A stretch of 64,000 bases of DNA, taken from assembly GCA_024233865.1 (NCBI GenBank), contig JACKPA010000003.1, positions 124,001-188,000 on the forward strand, in the 5' to 3' direction. Of the stretch, positions 27,336 to 37,001 are shown in pieces. The notes beneath the pieces were generated by a model that made no database searches, had not been told where the DNA came from, and was given only the letters and a program-made list of their open reading frames with translations. This DNA is from Leptospiraceae bacterium. GTDB lineage: Bacteria; Spirochaetota; Leptospiria; Leptospirales; Leptospiraceae. Numbering within the stretch: the first letter of the stretch is position 1; each line of letters begins with the position of its first letter. The position numbers and the translations under genes were made by a program.

Positions 27336-28130
27336 TCATTTTAATTTTTTCTCTTTTATAAGTTGTAACTTATTGTTAGCGTATTTGTACAAACGCCTTA
27401 TTTGCAAGCTATAAATAGGACCTTTTTCATTTTCATCTTCGGCTGCTTCTTCCAATTCGATAAGCACATTGTATTTTTTTCCTTTTTTAAAAGTATAGCT
27501 AAATCCATGAAATGCCGGAGGGTCACTTCCGCCTGATTGTTTTAGAAGCAAAGAAAATATATTTTTTTCGAGTGAGTAGTTGTAGTAGTAATGAGCTGAA
27601 GGACAAGACTCTCCAGAGCCAATGCTTAAAAAAACTGCATGGTTATCTTTTCCATAAAAATCTTCATGAAATTCAAAAGATGCTGATGCTGTAGGAATTT
27701 TTTCTAAAGTATGCTGAGCAATTAATTTCCCATTTTTGACAATTCTGAACTCAAAAGATTCCGGTTTTGTTTCCGATACGCTAAATAATACGATTTTTCC
27801 ATCTCCCAAATCTTTTTTGTTGGAAGTTAAGAAAAATCCAAAAGCATAACCGGTTTTTTTTTCATTATTTTGGATTTTATACCAGTTACCTTTTAATTTT
27901 CCAATTGTTTCTTCTTGTTTTTGTTCTTGTATGGTAACTTCTTCGCCTTCAATTAATTGGAAAACTTTTTTTGCTTTTACAGAAGCGCCGTCCCGAACAT
28001 TAATTTTTCCTCCAAAAGCGTAAACTTTTTGATTTTTTTCAAAATAATTGGGATAGTGGATGGAAACATCTCCCCAAATTGGGTGGAAAAATATATGAAT
28101 AAAAAACATAAATGCAATAAATTTTCTCAT
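27336..28130 (-). CDS. Exported SH3-domain protein
   Basis: 264 aa from the ATG at 28130, preferred because AAAAGG precedes it and it begins a proper signal peptide (MRKFIAFMFFIHIFFHPIWG); a longer frame from 28202 has no signal at its start. An SH3-like domain (about 35-100, KVYAFGGKINVRDGASVKAK ... GYAFG) marks it as a periplasmic or envelope protein. The C-terminal half is unrecognised. Ends 37 bp before the SulP start, same strand, so may be cotranscribed with it. Confidence 0.75.
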   Translation of the reverse strand: MRKFIAFMFFIHIFFHPIWGDVSIHYPNYFEKNQKVYAFGGKINVRDGASVKAKKVFQLIEGEEVTIQEQKQEETIGKLKGNWYKIQNNEKKTGYAFGFFLTSNKKDLGDGKIVLFSVSETKPESFEFRIVKNGKLIAQHTLEKIPTASASFEFHEDFYGKDNHAVFLSIGSGESCPSAHYYYNYSLEKNIFSLLLKQSGGSDPPAFHGFSYTFKKGKKYNVLIELEEAAEDENEKGPIYSLQIRRLYKYANNKLQLIKEKKLK

Positions 28131-28284
28131 CGTCAGAACCTTTTGTTTTTGAGTAATAAAAATAGTTATATTTTTCAAGATAAAAATTTTATTTTGAGAC
28201 AAAATAGTTTTTGAAGAGTGTGGTTTCAGTAACTAACCGAAAAATCTTCTTGCAAAATCCTACCTGTTTGTTTATGTAAATACT

Positions 28285-29115
28285 ATGATTGCCATCGAAG
28301 AAAAAACACCTTTTAACATCGAAGAAATTGAAATCGAGGATGGTGAGCCTGTGGACAATATCCTTTCTGAAAAACAAATGAGGCTTCTCACTGAAACTCT
28401 CTATTCTTCTTGGACACCACAAGGTCACTCTAGCTTTTTTGTCTCTGCAAACGTGGGGATATTCACAAAACTATTGGGTATGGCAATCGTTCCGGACGTA
28501 CTGTTCAGTTTAGACGTGGACAAACCAAAAGAGAGGAAGAAAAAAGAAGACTTGTGCTACTATTTGGACAAAATCGGAAAGCCACCGGAAATAGTGATAG
28601 AAATCGTATCAAATAAGGTAGGCGGTGAATTAGAGAATAAGCTCATAGATTACGGGAAAATAGGTGTAAAATATTATGTAGTATATGACCCTGGTATGTT
28701 GATATTGGAAGATGCTGTTTTGCGTTGTTATGAATATAAAGGGAAAATAGTGGAGCAACTGGAAGAGACGTGGTTTCGGGAAGTGAGCTTGGGAGTTCGG
28801 TTATGGGTCGGTTTTTATGAAGGGGAATACAACTCATGGCTGAGGTGGTGCGACAGTTATGGTGAAGTGATACCTACCGGAAAAGAAGCGAGTGTTTTGG
28901 AAAGAAAAAGGGCTGAAAGAGAACATTTGGAGAAGGAAAGAGAAAGGGAACGGGCGGAACGAGAACGAGAACGAGCCGAAAAAGCAGAAAAACAGTTAGA
29001 GGTTTCTATCAAAAAAGCAATTTTGCGAGGTAAGTTAACGATTGAAGAAATTTCAGAAGACTTTGGTGTCTCCATAGAATTTGTTGATAAAGTGATAAAC
29101 AGTATACAAAAGTAG
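28285..29115 (+). CDS. Uma2-family (DUF820) PD-(D/E)XK protein with coiled-coil tail
   Basis: 276 aa. Uma2 core with P70-D71 (IVPDVLF), E106 (IVIEIVSNKVGGE) and YYVVYDP. After residue ~205 comes an Arg/Glu-rich coiled coil (repeats of ERERAE), then the tail GKLTIEEISEDFGVSIEFVDKV, near-identical in plan to the tail of the Uma2 protein at 11328 (GKLTVEEIADIFGVPTDYV). The tail is also seen, in other bacteria, at the ends of diverse PD-(D/E)XK proteins. Role unknown. Divergent from the SH3 protein at 27336. Confidence 0.85.
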   Translation: MIAIEEKTPFNIEEIEIEDGEPVDNILSEKQMRLLTETLYSSWTPQGHSSFFVSANVGIFTKLLGMAIVPDVLFSLDVDKPKERKKKEDLCYYLDKIGKPPEIVIEIVSNKVGGELENKLIDYGKIGVKYYVVYDPGMLILEDAVLRCYEYKGKIVEQLEETWFREVSLGVRLWVGFYEGEYNSWLRWCDSYGEVIPTGKEASVLERKRAEREHLEKERERERAERERERAEKAEKQLEVSIKKAILRGKLTIEEISEDFGVSIEFVDKVINSIQK

Positions 29116-29191
29116 ATTGCAAATTCTTGCAAGAAAATAGATTTATCAAATAGTCATATTAATTTATAAAAAGTCCGGCAGGAAAAAAACA

Positions 29192-30529
29192 GTGAATCAA
29201 AATCTTAATTTTAGAGCTTATTTTCAGTGTATAAATGAAGATTGTCGCTCAACCTACAATGTTGATGAAATTGTATACCAATGCAAGAAATGTGGGGACC
29301 TTTTAGAAGTAAAACACGAGACAAACGAATTAAAAAAAAGAACACCGGATGAGTGGAAGCAGCTTTTTTCAGAAAGATATCGAAGCACAATCTTTCCTTA
29401 TGTTTCTGGAGTTTGGGGAAAACGAGAGTGGGTTCTCCCTGAAATAGAAGAACAAAATATCATCACAACCGGAGAAGGAGCAACTCATTTATTTGATGCA
29501 AGGCTTTTTGCAAACAACCTGGGTGTAAAGGCTTTGTATGTAAAACAATGTGGTATTTCGCATACAGGCTCTTTTAAAGACTTAGGTATGACTGTTTTGG
29601 TTAGTCAAGTCAACCAAATGATCCGAAGAGGTAAAAAAATCCGAGCCGTAGCTTGTGCATCCACCGGAGATACTTCTGCAAGCCTTGCTTCTTATGCAGC
29701 GAAAGCTGGAATCCCTTCTATTGTATTTTTACCGGAGAACAAAGTATCAACGGCTCAACTCATACAACCGGTTTCCAATGGAGCCAGGGTAATTTCTTTA
29801 GATACGGATTTTGATGGGTGTATGAAGATTGTAAAACAAGTTTCCCAGGAAGTGGGCATATACCTTGCCAATTCCATGAATTCACTGAGAGTTGAAGGTC
29901 AAAAAACGATTTCCATTGAAATTATGCAGCAGCTCAACTGGAATGTTCCGGACTGGATTGTTATCCCAGGTGGAAATTTAGGGAATGTGTCCGCTTTAGG
30001 TAATGGATTTGAAATGATGCTCGAAATAGGGTTAATCCAAAAAGCTCCTCGAATTTTGCTTGCTCAATCAAGAAATGCAAATCCTTTGTATAGATCGTAT
30101 TTAAATGAGTTCAAGGATTTTTCTCCGGTAGAAGCCAAGCAAACTTTAGCTTCAGCAATTCAAATTGGTGACCCTGTTTCGGTTAAAAAGGCAATCAAAG
30201 TTTTAAAAAGATTTCAAGGAATTGTAGAAGATGCAAGTGAATCCGAATTGTCCGACGCTGCTGCTTTAGGGGATAAATTTGGTTTGTACAACGACCCGCA
30301 TACGGGAGTAGCCATTGCAGCAATGCAAAAATTGATAAATAAAAATATTATTGAGAAAAATCACACTGTAGTGATAATATCCACTGCAAGTGGTTTAAAA
30401 TTTACCGAGTTTAAGGTAAAATATCATCAAAATGAAATTGAAAATATAAACTCAACATATATAAATTCAATATATCGTTCCAAACCGAATTTAAGCGAAG
30501 TAATGGATATTATAAATAAGCATTTATAA
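29192..30529 (+). CDS. thrC: Threonine synthase
   Basis: 445 aa, GTG start at 29192. Threonine synthase converts O-phosphohomoserine to threonine with pyridoxal phosphate. The PLP lysine is K129 (HTGSFKDLGM), and the phosphate-binding GNLGN lies in VIPGGNLGNVSALG. The N-terminal C-x4-C ... C-x2-C pattern (CINEDC, CKKCGD) is a zinc-ribbon-like extension common in this group. Length is normal. No other threonine genes nearby. Confidence 0.94.
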   Translation: MNQNLNFRAYFQCINEDCRSTYNVDEIVYQCKKCGDLLEVKHETNELKKRTPDEWKQLFSERYRSTIFPYVSGVWGKREWVLPEIEEQNIITTGEGATHLFDARLFANNLGVKALYVKQCGISHTGSFKDLGMTVLVSQVNQMIRRGKKIRAVACASTGDTSASLASYAAKAGIPSIVFLPENKVSTAQLIQPVSNGARVISLDTDFDGCMKIVKQVSQEVGIYLANSMNSLRVEGQKTISIEIMQQLNWNVPDWIVIPGGNLGNVSALGNGFEMMLEIGLIQKAPRILLAQSRNANPLYRSYLNEFKDFSPVEAKQTLASAIQIGDPVSVKKAIKVLKRFQGIVEDASESELSDAAALGDKFGLYNDPHTGVAIAAMQKLINKNIIEKNHTVVIISTASGLKFTEFKVKYHQNEIENINSTYINSIYRSKPNLSEVMDIINKHL

Positions 30530-30643
30530 TATCTTTGAAAGAAATTTTTAGTAGAGAGTATATAAAAATGAATTTGTTGAATATGTTTGGTTATAAAAAA
30601 TTGAAAAAATGATTAAAAAGCTTAAATAAGCAGAGTTAATTCA

Positions 30644-31723
30644 ATGATAGAAAATGAAGCACTTAAAGAAAAAATAAATCAGATGGAACTTGCAATGGAA
30701 TCCGTTCTAACTGAGGAACAAGCCGTTGAAGTTATTAACAACCAATTCAAAGATGCGTATCTATTGAAACTAAAGGTAAACGTAGAAAATAAAGCGGGAG
30801 CAATGCTACTTTTGGTTTCTGTTTTAAAAAGTGAAATTCTTATGATGTACTCTGTATTTGGTAACTCTACGGTAATACGAAAAATCGGAACATTTGAAGA
30901 CCCAAAGCAGTTTTCCGATGATATATTGGCTGCTTTAAATGCTGGTGGTATCGATCAAAACTTTTCCAATACTATTGGAAGGATTTTGTATACAAGGCTT
31001 GATTCTGAAACAATTAAAAACTTAAGACCCACCATTGAAAAAAAAGATTTTAATGATTTTAGCAATATTATCATAGAAGCGATAAATACTACCTACAAAA
31101 TAAATTCTACTCGAGTTGAAGCAGACATGGAGAGGATTAATAGTGTTCGCTTTCGCTTGAACAGCGCTTTAGTAGAAAAAACTCCTCCTATTGTAAAGCC
31201 GGAAATAAAAACGGAAGAAGTAGAAGAAGCAAAGTCCGAAAAAGTTACTTTTCAGGAACTTGAAAAGTCAGAAGTTGACAAGGAAATAGACGAGATTATT
31301 TCACAATTCCCGGCAGTTGTTACAAGTAAAACAATCTTATCTCCTGTCTCTGGAGTTGAGTTTGAAAAACTACAATTCAGCCAAAAGATTTTATTCCAAT
31401 TGCCATTTCAAACTCCTGAAGAAAAGACAATTGCCAGAAAATTGGGAGCTGAAGTGAAAGACGGTGTTGTGAGACCGATTGTGGGAGAATTTTTAAAACT
31501 TGTACCAGGTCATAAAAACGAATACCATATTTTTGCAAAAGGACCAAAAGGTGTATTGCTTAGGGCTTTTGAAGAACGTCCAGTAAGACTTGCAGTTCCC
31601 AAAGGCACAAAAATAGAAAAAAGCACAGAAGAGGAATCTTCTACAGGTAAGTTTTATTTTCTTGGGATTGTTGTAATTGTGTTGATTGTTGCTTCTATAC
31701 TTTATGTTATTATAAATAGCTAA
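30644..31723 (+). CDS. Hypothetical protein with C-terminal membrane anchor
   Basis: 359 aa. No recognised domain. The N-terminal ~180 residues are hydrophilic and helical; residues ~195-240 are acidic and linker-like (EIKTEEVEEAKSEKV); a compact segment (about 255-325) precedes one hydrophobic span at the very end (FLGIVVIVLIVASILYVI). It thus looks tail-anchored, with the bulk in the cytoplasm. Its TAA overlaps the ATG of the next gene, so the two are translationally coupled and probably act together. Confidence 0.65.
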   Translation: MIENEALKEKINQMELAMESVLTEEQAVEVINNQFKDAYLLKLKVNVENKAGAMLLLVSVLKSEILMMYSVFGNSTVIRKIGTFEDPKQFSDDILAALNAGGIDQNFSNTIGRILYTRLDSETIKNLRPTIEKKDFNDFSNIIIEAINTTYKINSTRVEADMERINSVRFRLNSALVEKTPPIVKPEIKTEEVEEAKSEKVTFQELEKSEVDKEIDEIISQFPAVVTSKTILSPVSGVEFEKLQFSQKILFQLPFQTPEEKTIARKLGAEVKDGVVRPIVGEFLKLVPGHKNEYHIFAKGPKGVLLRAFEERPVRLAVPKGTKIEKSTEEESSTGKFYFLGIVVIVLIVASILYVIINS

Positions 31724-32079
31724 TGAAAAAACTTTATTATTTATTTTTAAGTATAGTATTCTTTGTAACCTATAATTGTAGAAATAAATTAGAATATAAA
31801 ATTGATTCTGCAATTCGTGATAATGATTACGTGCAAGTTTCTATTTTATGTACAAATTATACTGGAAAAAGATACAAACAAGATTGTGAGGAAAGCCTTC
31901 AAAAAACGGATGTGATCATTCAAGAAATCATTTCTCAAAAAGTTGATTTTCCATTCACAAAGTTAATTGTAGAAGAAGCCCTAAACAAAAAAATTATGCA
32001 ACTATTAGAAGTGAACTTTATGTTTAGTACAAAATATGCTTCTATTTGGAAAGAAACGGTAGAAATTAAAGATAAGTAG
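31723..32079 (+). CDS. Small probable lipoprotein
   Basis: 118 aa. A signal peptide (MKKLYYLFLSIVFFVTYNC) with a lipobox-like VTYNC at Cys19 suggests a lipid-anchored envelope protein; the tyrosine and asparagine just before Cys are not the ideal lipobox residues. The rest is unrecognised and lysine/glutamate rich. Coupled to the upstream membrane-anchored protein through a one-base overlap. Confidence 0.6.
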   Translation: MKKLYYLFLSIVFFVTYNCRNKLEYKIDSAIRDNDYVQVSILCTNYTGKRYKQDCEESLQKTDVIIQEIISQKVDFPFTKLIVEEALNKKIMQLLEVNFMFSTKYASIWKETVEIKDK

Positions 32080-32155
32080 CATCTATACGATAGACGTAGT
32101 ATTTTTTTGATAAGTTATAGACTTTTTAACTTTTCCTACAAATAGCGGGTAGACC

Positions 32156-33874
32156 CTAAGACTTTAGGACAAGAACCTTTTTTCCCTCAAAAGCGATACC
32201 ATATTTATAAATGGTAACAATTCCCATTTCCTGCAATTCGGTTTCATACTGCTTATCTTCTATCTGTTGAAGTGCTGACTCACATGCTTCTTTAAGTGTT
32301 TCATTTTCGTCTTTATCCACTTTTTTTAACTCGATGATTACTCCGTTATCTGACTTTTTGTGAGGAATCAGCATAATATCATAACGACCAAAGCCACTTT
32401 CTCGATTGGATTTCACAACATGAGTTTGGTTTATAGTAATTAGAAGTCCAAGAACAAAAGCGTGGTAGACCTTTTCCGGCTCACGACCGCTAGGGTCAAA
32501 AAAACTCATAGAATTCAGTGCAAACTTTTGTAGGATTTTTCCAAAGGTTGCAGAGTCTCCATTTAATACACTCTTTAGCAACAATTCAACTTCGCTGCTA
32601 AGTAGATTTTCTTTGAACCAACTTTTTACAAAAATTCTATAGGTTGTATAAACTTCCTTGTTAGGAATGAGCAGTTTACATTCTAGTTCATCATCATAAT
32701 TATAGTTCTTGTCTACAACCTTCAAGTAACCGGCAAACAAAAGAAAACTCCAAATATTTGCACTATCTTTCTCAATGTCAGAAAATATCGTATTTGTATT
32801 GATAACTTTGGATATTGGTTGATGGTTTAGTAACTGCTCCAATTCATTTTTGACTTGCCTGTCTCCTTGACTCAGAAGTGTGTTTATGATTGTATTGCTT
32901 GATGTATTGATCCAATAGGGTTGCAATCCGGCTCTATACTTTTTTACATAATTGATAATTGACCAAGGATTGTAAATATCATGAGCATCACCAAATATAT
33001 AGCCATTGTACCAGGTTTTTACGCTTTCAAAATGTTCTTCTAAATTGTAATCTTTTAAAAACCGAATTACTTCTGTTTCGGTAAAACCAAATTTATCTGC
33101 ACATTCATAGTCAAGAATGCTTAATATCTCAAGGTTATTCAGATCAGAGAAAATATTTTCTTTCGCAACTCGCAAGATACCAGTGATAATGCCCTTTTCC
33201 AGACTAGTATTGTCTTTCAAGCCTGCACCCAAAAACGTGCGAAAGAAATCAATGGCATTTTGATAGTATCCTTTATCATAAGCTTCATGAATAGGAGTAT
33301 CGTATTCATCAATTAGTATAATGGCTTTTTGTTTGTAATAATCGCAGAGGTATTTGGAAAGATTTTTGAGGGAATTTGAATAATCCGTATCATTCGTTTT
33401 TCTGTTAAGAATGGATTTAATGATTTCTTTATCGTATTCTAGTAGAGTATCTGAATCAATAAGATAACTATGCCTTTTATATTCATCTGTGATTAGATTT
33501 TGAATTTTATTATGTGCTTTTTCCCAACTGTCTTCTTTCACGTCTTTGAAGGTGAGATAAATCACAGGATATTTTCCGCAATGCCCTGTATATTCTTCTC
33601 CTTGCTGCCAGATTTTGAGGTGTTGGAACAAACGGAGGTTTTCCGTAGTAGTAGGGGATAGATATGTCTGTTCCCTATGATATGCTTCAAAAAAATATTT
33701 CAGCATAGACAAATTGAGTGTCTTTCCAAATCTTCTTGGACGGGTGATGAGACTAACCTTAGAACCAGAGTCTAAAAGTTCTTGAATCAAAAGGGACTTA
33801 TCTATATAATAATAGTCCGTTTCAATTATTTCTTTAAAATCACTGACACCCAAGGGTAATTTTTTCTTCTTCAT
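32156..33874 (-). CDS. AAA-ATPase-like / PD-(D/E)XK protein (PF09820-PF08011 type)
   Basis: 572 aa. The N-terminal AAA-ATPase-like domain starts with the family signature LPLGVSDFKEII and has a degenerate Walker A (TRPRRFGKT, K51). IILIDEYDTPIHEAY is the Walker B region. The C-terminal PD-(D/E)XK domain has D499 (GRYDIML), E515 and K517 (VIIELKKV). The order is that of the widespread PF09820/PF08011 family, often multi-copy in bacteria and of unknown role. Intact, no frameshift. Confidence 0.9.
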   Translation of the reverse strand: MKKKKLPLGVSDFKEIIETDYYYIDKSLLIQELLDSGSKVSLITRPRRFGKTLNLSMLKYFFEAYHREQTYLSPTTTENLRLFQHLKIWQQGEEYTGHCGKYPVIYLTFKDVKEDSWEKAHNKIQNLITDEYKRHSYLIDSDTLLEYDKEIIKSILNRKTNDTDYSNSLKNLSKYLCDYYKQKAIILIDEYDTPIHEAYDKGYYQNAIDFFRTFLGAGLKDNTSLEKGIITGILRVAKENIFSDLNNLEILSILDYECADKFGFTETEVIRFLKDYNLEEHFESVKTWYNGYIFGDAHDIYNPWSIINYVKKYRAGLQPYWINTSSNTIINTLLSQGDRQVKNELEQLLNHQPISKVINTNTIFSDIEKDSANIWSFLLFAGYLKVVDKNYNYDDELECKLLIPNKEVYTTYRIFVKSWFKENLLSSEVELLLKSVLNGDSATFGKILQKFALNSMSFFDPSGREPEKVYHAFVLGLLITINQTHVVKSNRESGFGRYDIMLIPHKKSDNGVIIELKKVDKDENETLKEACESALQQIEDKQYETELQEMGIVTIYKYGIAFEGKKVLVLKS

Positions 33875-33928
33875 GACGTACCAAATGATAAAAAAAGCTA
33901 GGGTTTTGTCTATACGTTTTCACCTTAA

Positions 33929-34087
33929 ATGTATAAAACCTACAACTATTTCCAACGACAGGTGAGAGAAACCGTTTGTACGCTACCAAATATTTTAGAA
34001 GGCAATAGATTTTACAGAAAATTTAATCCGCTTTTAGGTACGTTGGTAAGCTTGATAAAACTTATGAAAAATGAAAAATTGGTATGA
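33929..34087 (+). pseudogene. Possible remnant of a decayed gene in a 475-bp intergenic stretch
   Basis: The gap 33875-34349 has no intact gene. An open frame from the ATG at 33929 gives 52 residues with protein-like composition (TLPNILEGNRFYRKFNPLLG near its middle) and stops at 34085. A second protein-like fragment (VLADFVKYASKLVNFPETK) follows in another frame near 34123-34190. Two fragments in different frames suggest an eroded gene, but I recognise no family and chance cannot be excluded. Confidence 0.25.
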
Positions 34088-34349
34088 ATTTTAATTGAGC
34101 AAAAAATGTGCCAAAATTAATGTTTTAGCAGATTTTGTTAAGTATGCCAGTAAGCTTGTAAACTTTCCAGAAACAAAGTATGATGGAGTTTACTCTTAAC
34201 AATGTTCTAATGTTCTAAATGAATTAGAAAAAACGGATATTTTAAAAAACGGATGGGAATAAAAATCAAATATTAGATTAGATTGAATAAAAATGAAAAT
34301 TTATTGATTTTTTTAATGAGATTAATTAAACATTATTAAGATAGGTTTT

Positions 34350-36287
34350 ATGCATTCTTTTGATTTCATGGATAATTTTACTTTTGGAGTACAAGTAATT
34401 AATGATGAATTTAAGTATATCTACTTAAATAAAATACTGCTCTCTGAAATAAAAATGAAATCTGATCAAATTGTTGGACGAAAAATGCAGGATGTCTTTC
34501 CTGGAATAGAGAATTCTCAAATATACCATGCAATTCAAGAATGTCTCTCAAATGGGGAGGCTCAAAAAATTACGAACGAATTTACTTTACCCAATGGAAA
34601 AACAACATATTATGAACTCAATTTACAATATATTCCGCAAGGAGTAATTATTTTTTCGAATGACATTACTGATAGTAAATTAGGAAAAATATTATTAGAA
34701 GAATCAAAGATTCGTCTCGAAAAAAAGATACAAGAAAGAACAGTTGAGTTAGAAAAGCAAAAGAGTAGAGCCGAGGCTGCTCTCAAAGTAAAATCAGATT
34801 TTCTAGCTGCCATGAGTCATGAAATCAGAACTCCAATGAACGGTGTAATTGGGATGGCTGAACTTCTTTCTTATACAAACCTTTCTGATGAGCAACAAGA
34901 ATATGTGGATAGTCTTTTATCGAGTTCTGATTTATTGTTGAATATAATCAATGATATCCTGGATTTTTCTAAGTTAGAAGCAGGAAAAATTGAACTGATA
35001 AATGAAGATATTGATATAAGGAATTGCCTATCAGAATGTTCAAAAATGTTTCAATTCAAGACTGCAGACAAAAGGCAAGAATTAACTCAGTTGATTTCCA
35101 ATAAAGTTCCAGGGTTTATCATTACTGATGAAAAACGATTAAAGCAAATCATAATAAATATTCTTGGAAATGCTATCAAATACACTCCAGAAAAAGGAGA
35201 AATACATCTGGAGCTAAATGTTATTGAACCAAATGGCGATCCTTATCTTTGTTTTTCAATAAAAGACACTGGAATTGGGGTTCCCAAGAACAAGCAGAAT
35301 GAGCTATTTAAACCTTTTACTCAGGTTGATTCTTCTACTACTAAAAATTATGAGGGTACTGGACTTGGGCTGGCAATTTCCAAAAATATTATAGAACTAA
35401 TGAAAGGGAGTATTTGGTTTGAAAGTGAAGAGAATATAGGAAGTACATTTTATTTTAACATTCCTTTAATCCAATCAAAAAATCAAAATCCGGTTTATCT
35501 TCGATCTAATCATGAATTTTTAGAAGGCAAACAATGTGTTCTTATTGATGACAATCCAACAAATCTAAAAGTGTTTAAAAATATACTGCATAACTGGAAA
35601 ATTAACTCAAAGGATTTTCTCAATCCCGAGGAAGGACTTCAAGACATTCTAACTACAAAACCAGACTTTGTACTTTTGGACTATAATATGCCCAAAAAAT
35701 CAGGTGTTGATATTGCTAAAGAAATTAGGAAGTTTCATAAAAAAGAAATAATTATTTTTCTATGTACTTCATACGATTCAGATGAATTAAGAAATAATAA
35801 ATCTTTATTTAATCATATTCTTACAAAACCTATCAGACATAAGGTTTTATTTGAAACTTTATGTAATACATTTACAGAAAATAATTCGATCTCGAAAATT
35901 CCAAAAAAACTCACTTTAAATCTAAGAAATAAATATGTTATCTTAATTGTTGAAGACAACCCAGTTAATCAAAATCTAGTAAAACGAATATTGAATAAAA
36001 TGCAAATTGAGACAGATATAGCGAATAATGGTGAAATAGCAGTACGGATGAATTCAGAAAAAAAATATGATTTGATTTTTATGGATATTCACATGCCTAA
36101 AATGAGTGGATTTGAAGCTATTAAAATTATTCAAAAGCAGAATCAAAACCTTCCACCTATTGTGATTATGTCGGCTGACGTGTTTAAAACCCAGGATTAC
36201 AATAGTTTAAATATTTATGATCATATATTAAAGCCAATTAAGGTGAGCGATTTGGAATCACTTTTTAAAAAACTTGGTTTTGAGTAA
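34350..36287 (+). CDS. Hybrid histidine kinase (PAS-HK-REC-REC)
   Basis: 645 aa, no membrane segment, so cytoplasmic. PAS domain at about 1-105; coiled coil; histidine kinase with phospho-acceptor H157 (MSHEIRTPMNG), N box and G boxes (DTGIGVPKNK, GTGLGLAISK). Two receiver domains follow: the first (about 393-510) with D444 (LLDYNMPKKSG), the second (about 530-642) with D579 (FMDIHMPKMSG). Phosphate would pass to a separate Hpt protein, none of which is adjacent. Signal unknown; the PAS may bind a ligand or cofactor. Confidence 0.93.
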   Translation: MHSFDFMDNFTFGVQVINDEFKYIYLNKILLSEIKMKSDQIVGRKMQDVFPGIENSQIYHAIQECLSNGEAQKITNEFTLPNGKTTYYELNLQYIPQGVIIFSNDITDSKLGKILLEESKIRLEKKIQERTVELEKQKSRAEAALKVKSDFLAAMSHEIRTPMNGVIGMAELLSYTNLSDEQQEYVDSLLSSSDLLLNIINDILDFSKLEAGKIELINEDIDIRNCLSECSKMFQFKTADKRQELTQLISNKVPGFIITDEKRLKQIIINILGNAIKYTPEKGEIHLELNVIEPNGDPYLCFSIKDTGIGVPKNKQNELFKPFTQVDSSTTKNYEGTGLGLAISKNIIELMKGSIWFESEENIGSTFYFNIPLIQSKNQNPVYLRSNHEFLEGKQCVLIDDNPTNLKVFKNILHNWKINSKDFLNPEEGLQDILTTKPDFVLLDYNMPKKSGVDIAKEIRKFHKKEIIIFLCTSYDSDELRNNKSLFNHILTKPIRHKVLFETLCNTFTENNSISKIPKKLTLNLRNKYVILIVEDNPVNQNLVKRILNKMQIETDIANNGEIAVRMNSEKKYDLIFMDIHMPKMSGFEAIKIIQKQNQNLPPIVIMSADVFKTQDYNSLNIYDHILKPIKVSDLESLFKKLGFE

Positions 36288-36455
36288 TGAATACTTAAAA
36301 ATTTGTTATTTAAAAGGTTTGGATCATGGTACTTTTAATAAGTGATTAAGGTCACTCACTAGGAGAAGCTAACAGTTTTACGCCGAGCTCAAGTTGTTGC
36401 ACTCCATTCGAGCTCTTCCAATGGAGGTGTTCTAGCTGTCTATCTTTTTGAAAGT

Positions 36456-36478
36456 GCGAGGGGTTAAAACACCCTCGC
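36456..36478. other. Hairpin in the 246-bp gap after the hybrid kinase
   Basis: GCGAGGG (36456-36462) pairs with CCCTCGC (36472-36478), loop of 9 nt. It lies between the kinase stop at 36287 and the convergent DUF1398 stop at 36534. No T-run follows on either strand, so its role as a terminator is doubtful. The same gap also has two GAGCTC sites about 20 bp apart. Confidence 0.35.
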
Positions 36479-36533
36479 TAAGAATCCATTTTCTTGCATC
36501 AAAGTTGTGACTCACTTTTTTGAACCAAAATTT

Positions 36534-36929
36534 CTATTTTTTAACAGGAATATTCTCTACCAATAATATTTTTCCTTTCTTGTCTATATATGTCACTGTC
36601 ATGGAAATCAAATCAGTAACCCATTTATCAACACCTGCTTCTCCGGCATCCTTACAAAATGTAGGATAATCACTGTTACCCTGCTGATGAATTGTGAGAG
36701 CCTTCTTTAAGGCTTCCGTAGAGGAAAATTCCGAAACCAAAATATGGTTTTGATTGTGTTCTACTCTAACCGAATAGTTATTTTTACCATGGTATACATT
36801 CGAGCCATCCTCTACAAAATGTTCATATCTTTCAATACCCAATTTTTTAAAGGTTAGAATCAGTTCAGGAAAATCAGCACCGGATTTTACCTTCGATTGA
36901 GCGTCTAAAATTTGTTTTTCTGTAAACAT
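36534..36929 (-). CDS. DUF1398 family protein
   Basis: 131 aa. Matches the DUF1398 (YbcV-like) pattern throughout (VKSGADFPELILTFKKLGI, YSVRVEHNQNHILVSEF, HQQGNSDYPTFCKDAGEAGV). No catalytic motif known; the family is found in bacteria and phages without an assigned role. It is 72 bp downstream of an AraC-type regulator gene on the same strand and may be cotranscribed with it. Confidence 0.85.
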   Translation of the reverse strand: MFTEKQILDAQSKVKSGADFPELILTFKKLGIERYEHFVEDGSNVYHGKNNYSVRVEHNQNHILVSEFSSTEALKKALTIHQQGNSDYPTFCKDAGEAGVDKWVTDLISMTVTYIDKKGKILLVENIPVKK

Positions 36930-37001
36930 AGTTCGTCCTTTTGCATTTTGTTAAAATGAATTTAGCATACTTGCAAAGGGTTGAATTGTAAAAATCCGTA
37001 T

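Noticed and set aside
30568..30612. 14-codon leader peptide before the 359-aa protein
   Set aside because: Too short and low in complexity; no attenuator hairpin follows it.
36361..36440. Integron attC-like site after the hybrid kinase
   Set aside because: Core-site and complementary-arm rules were not met, and no integrase or cassette-like genes are around.
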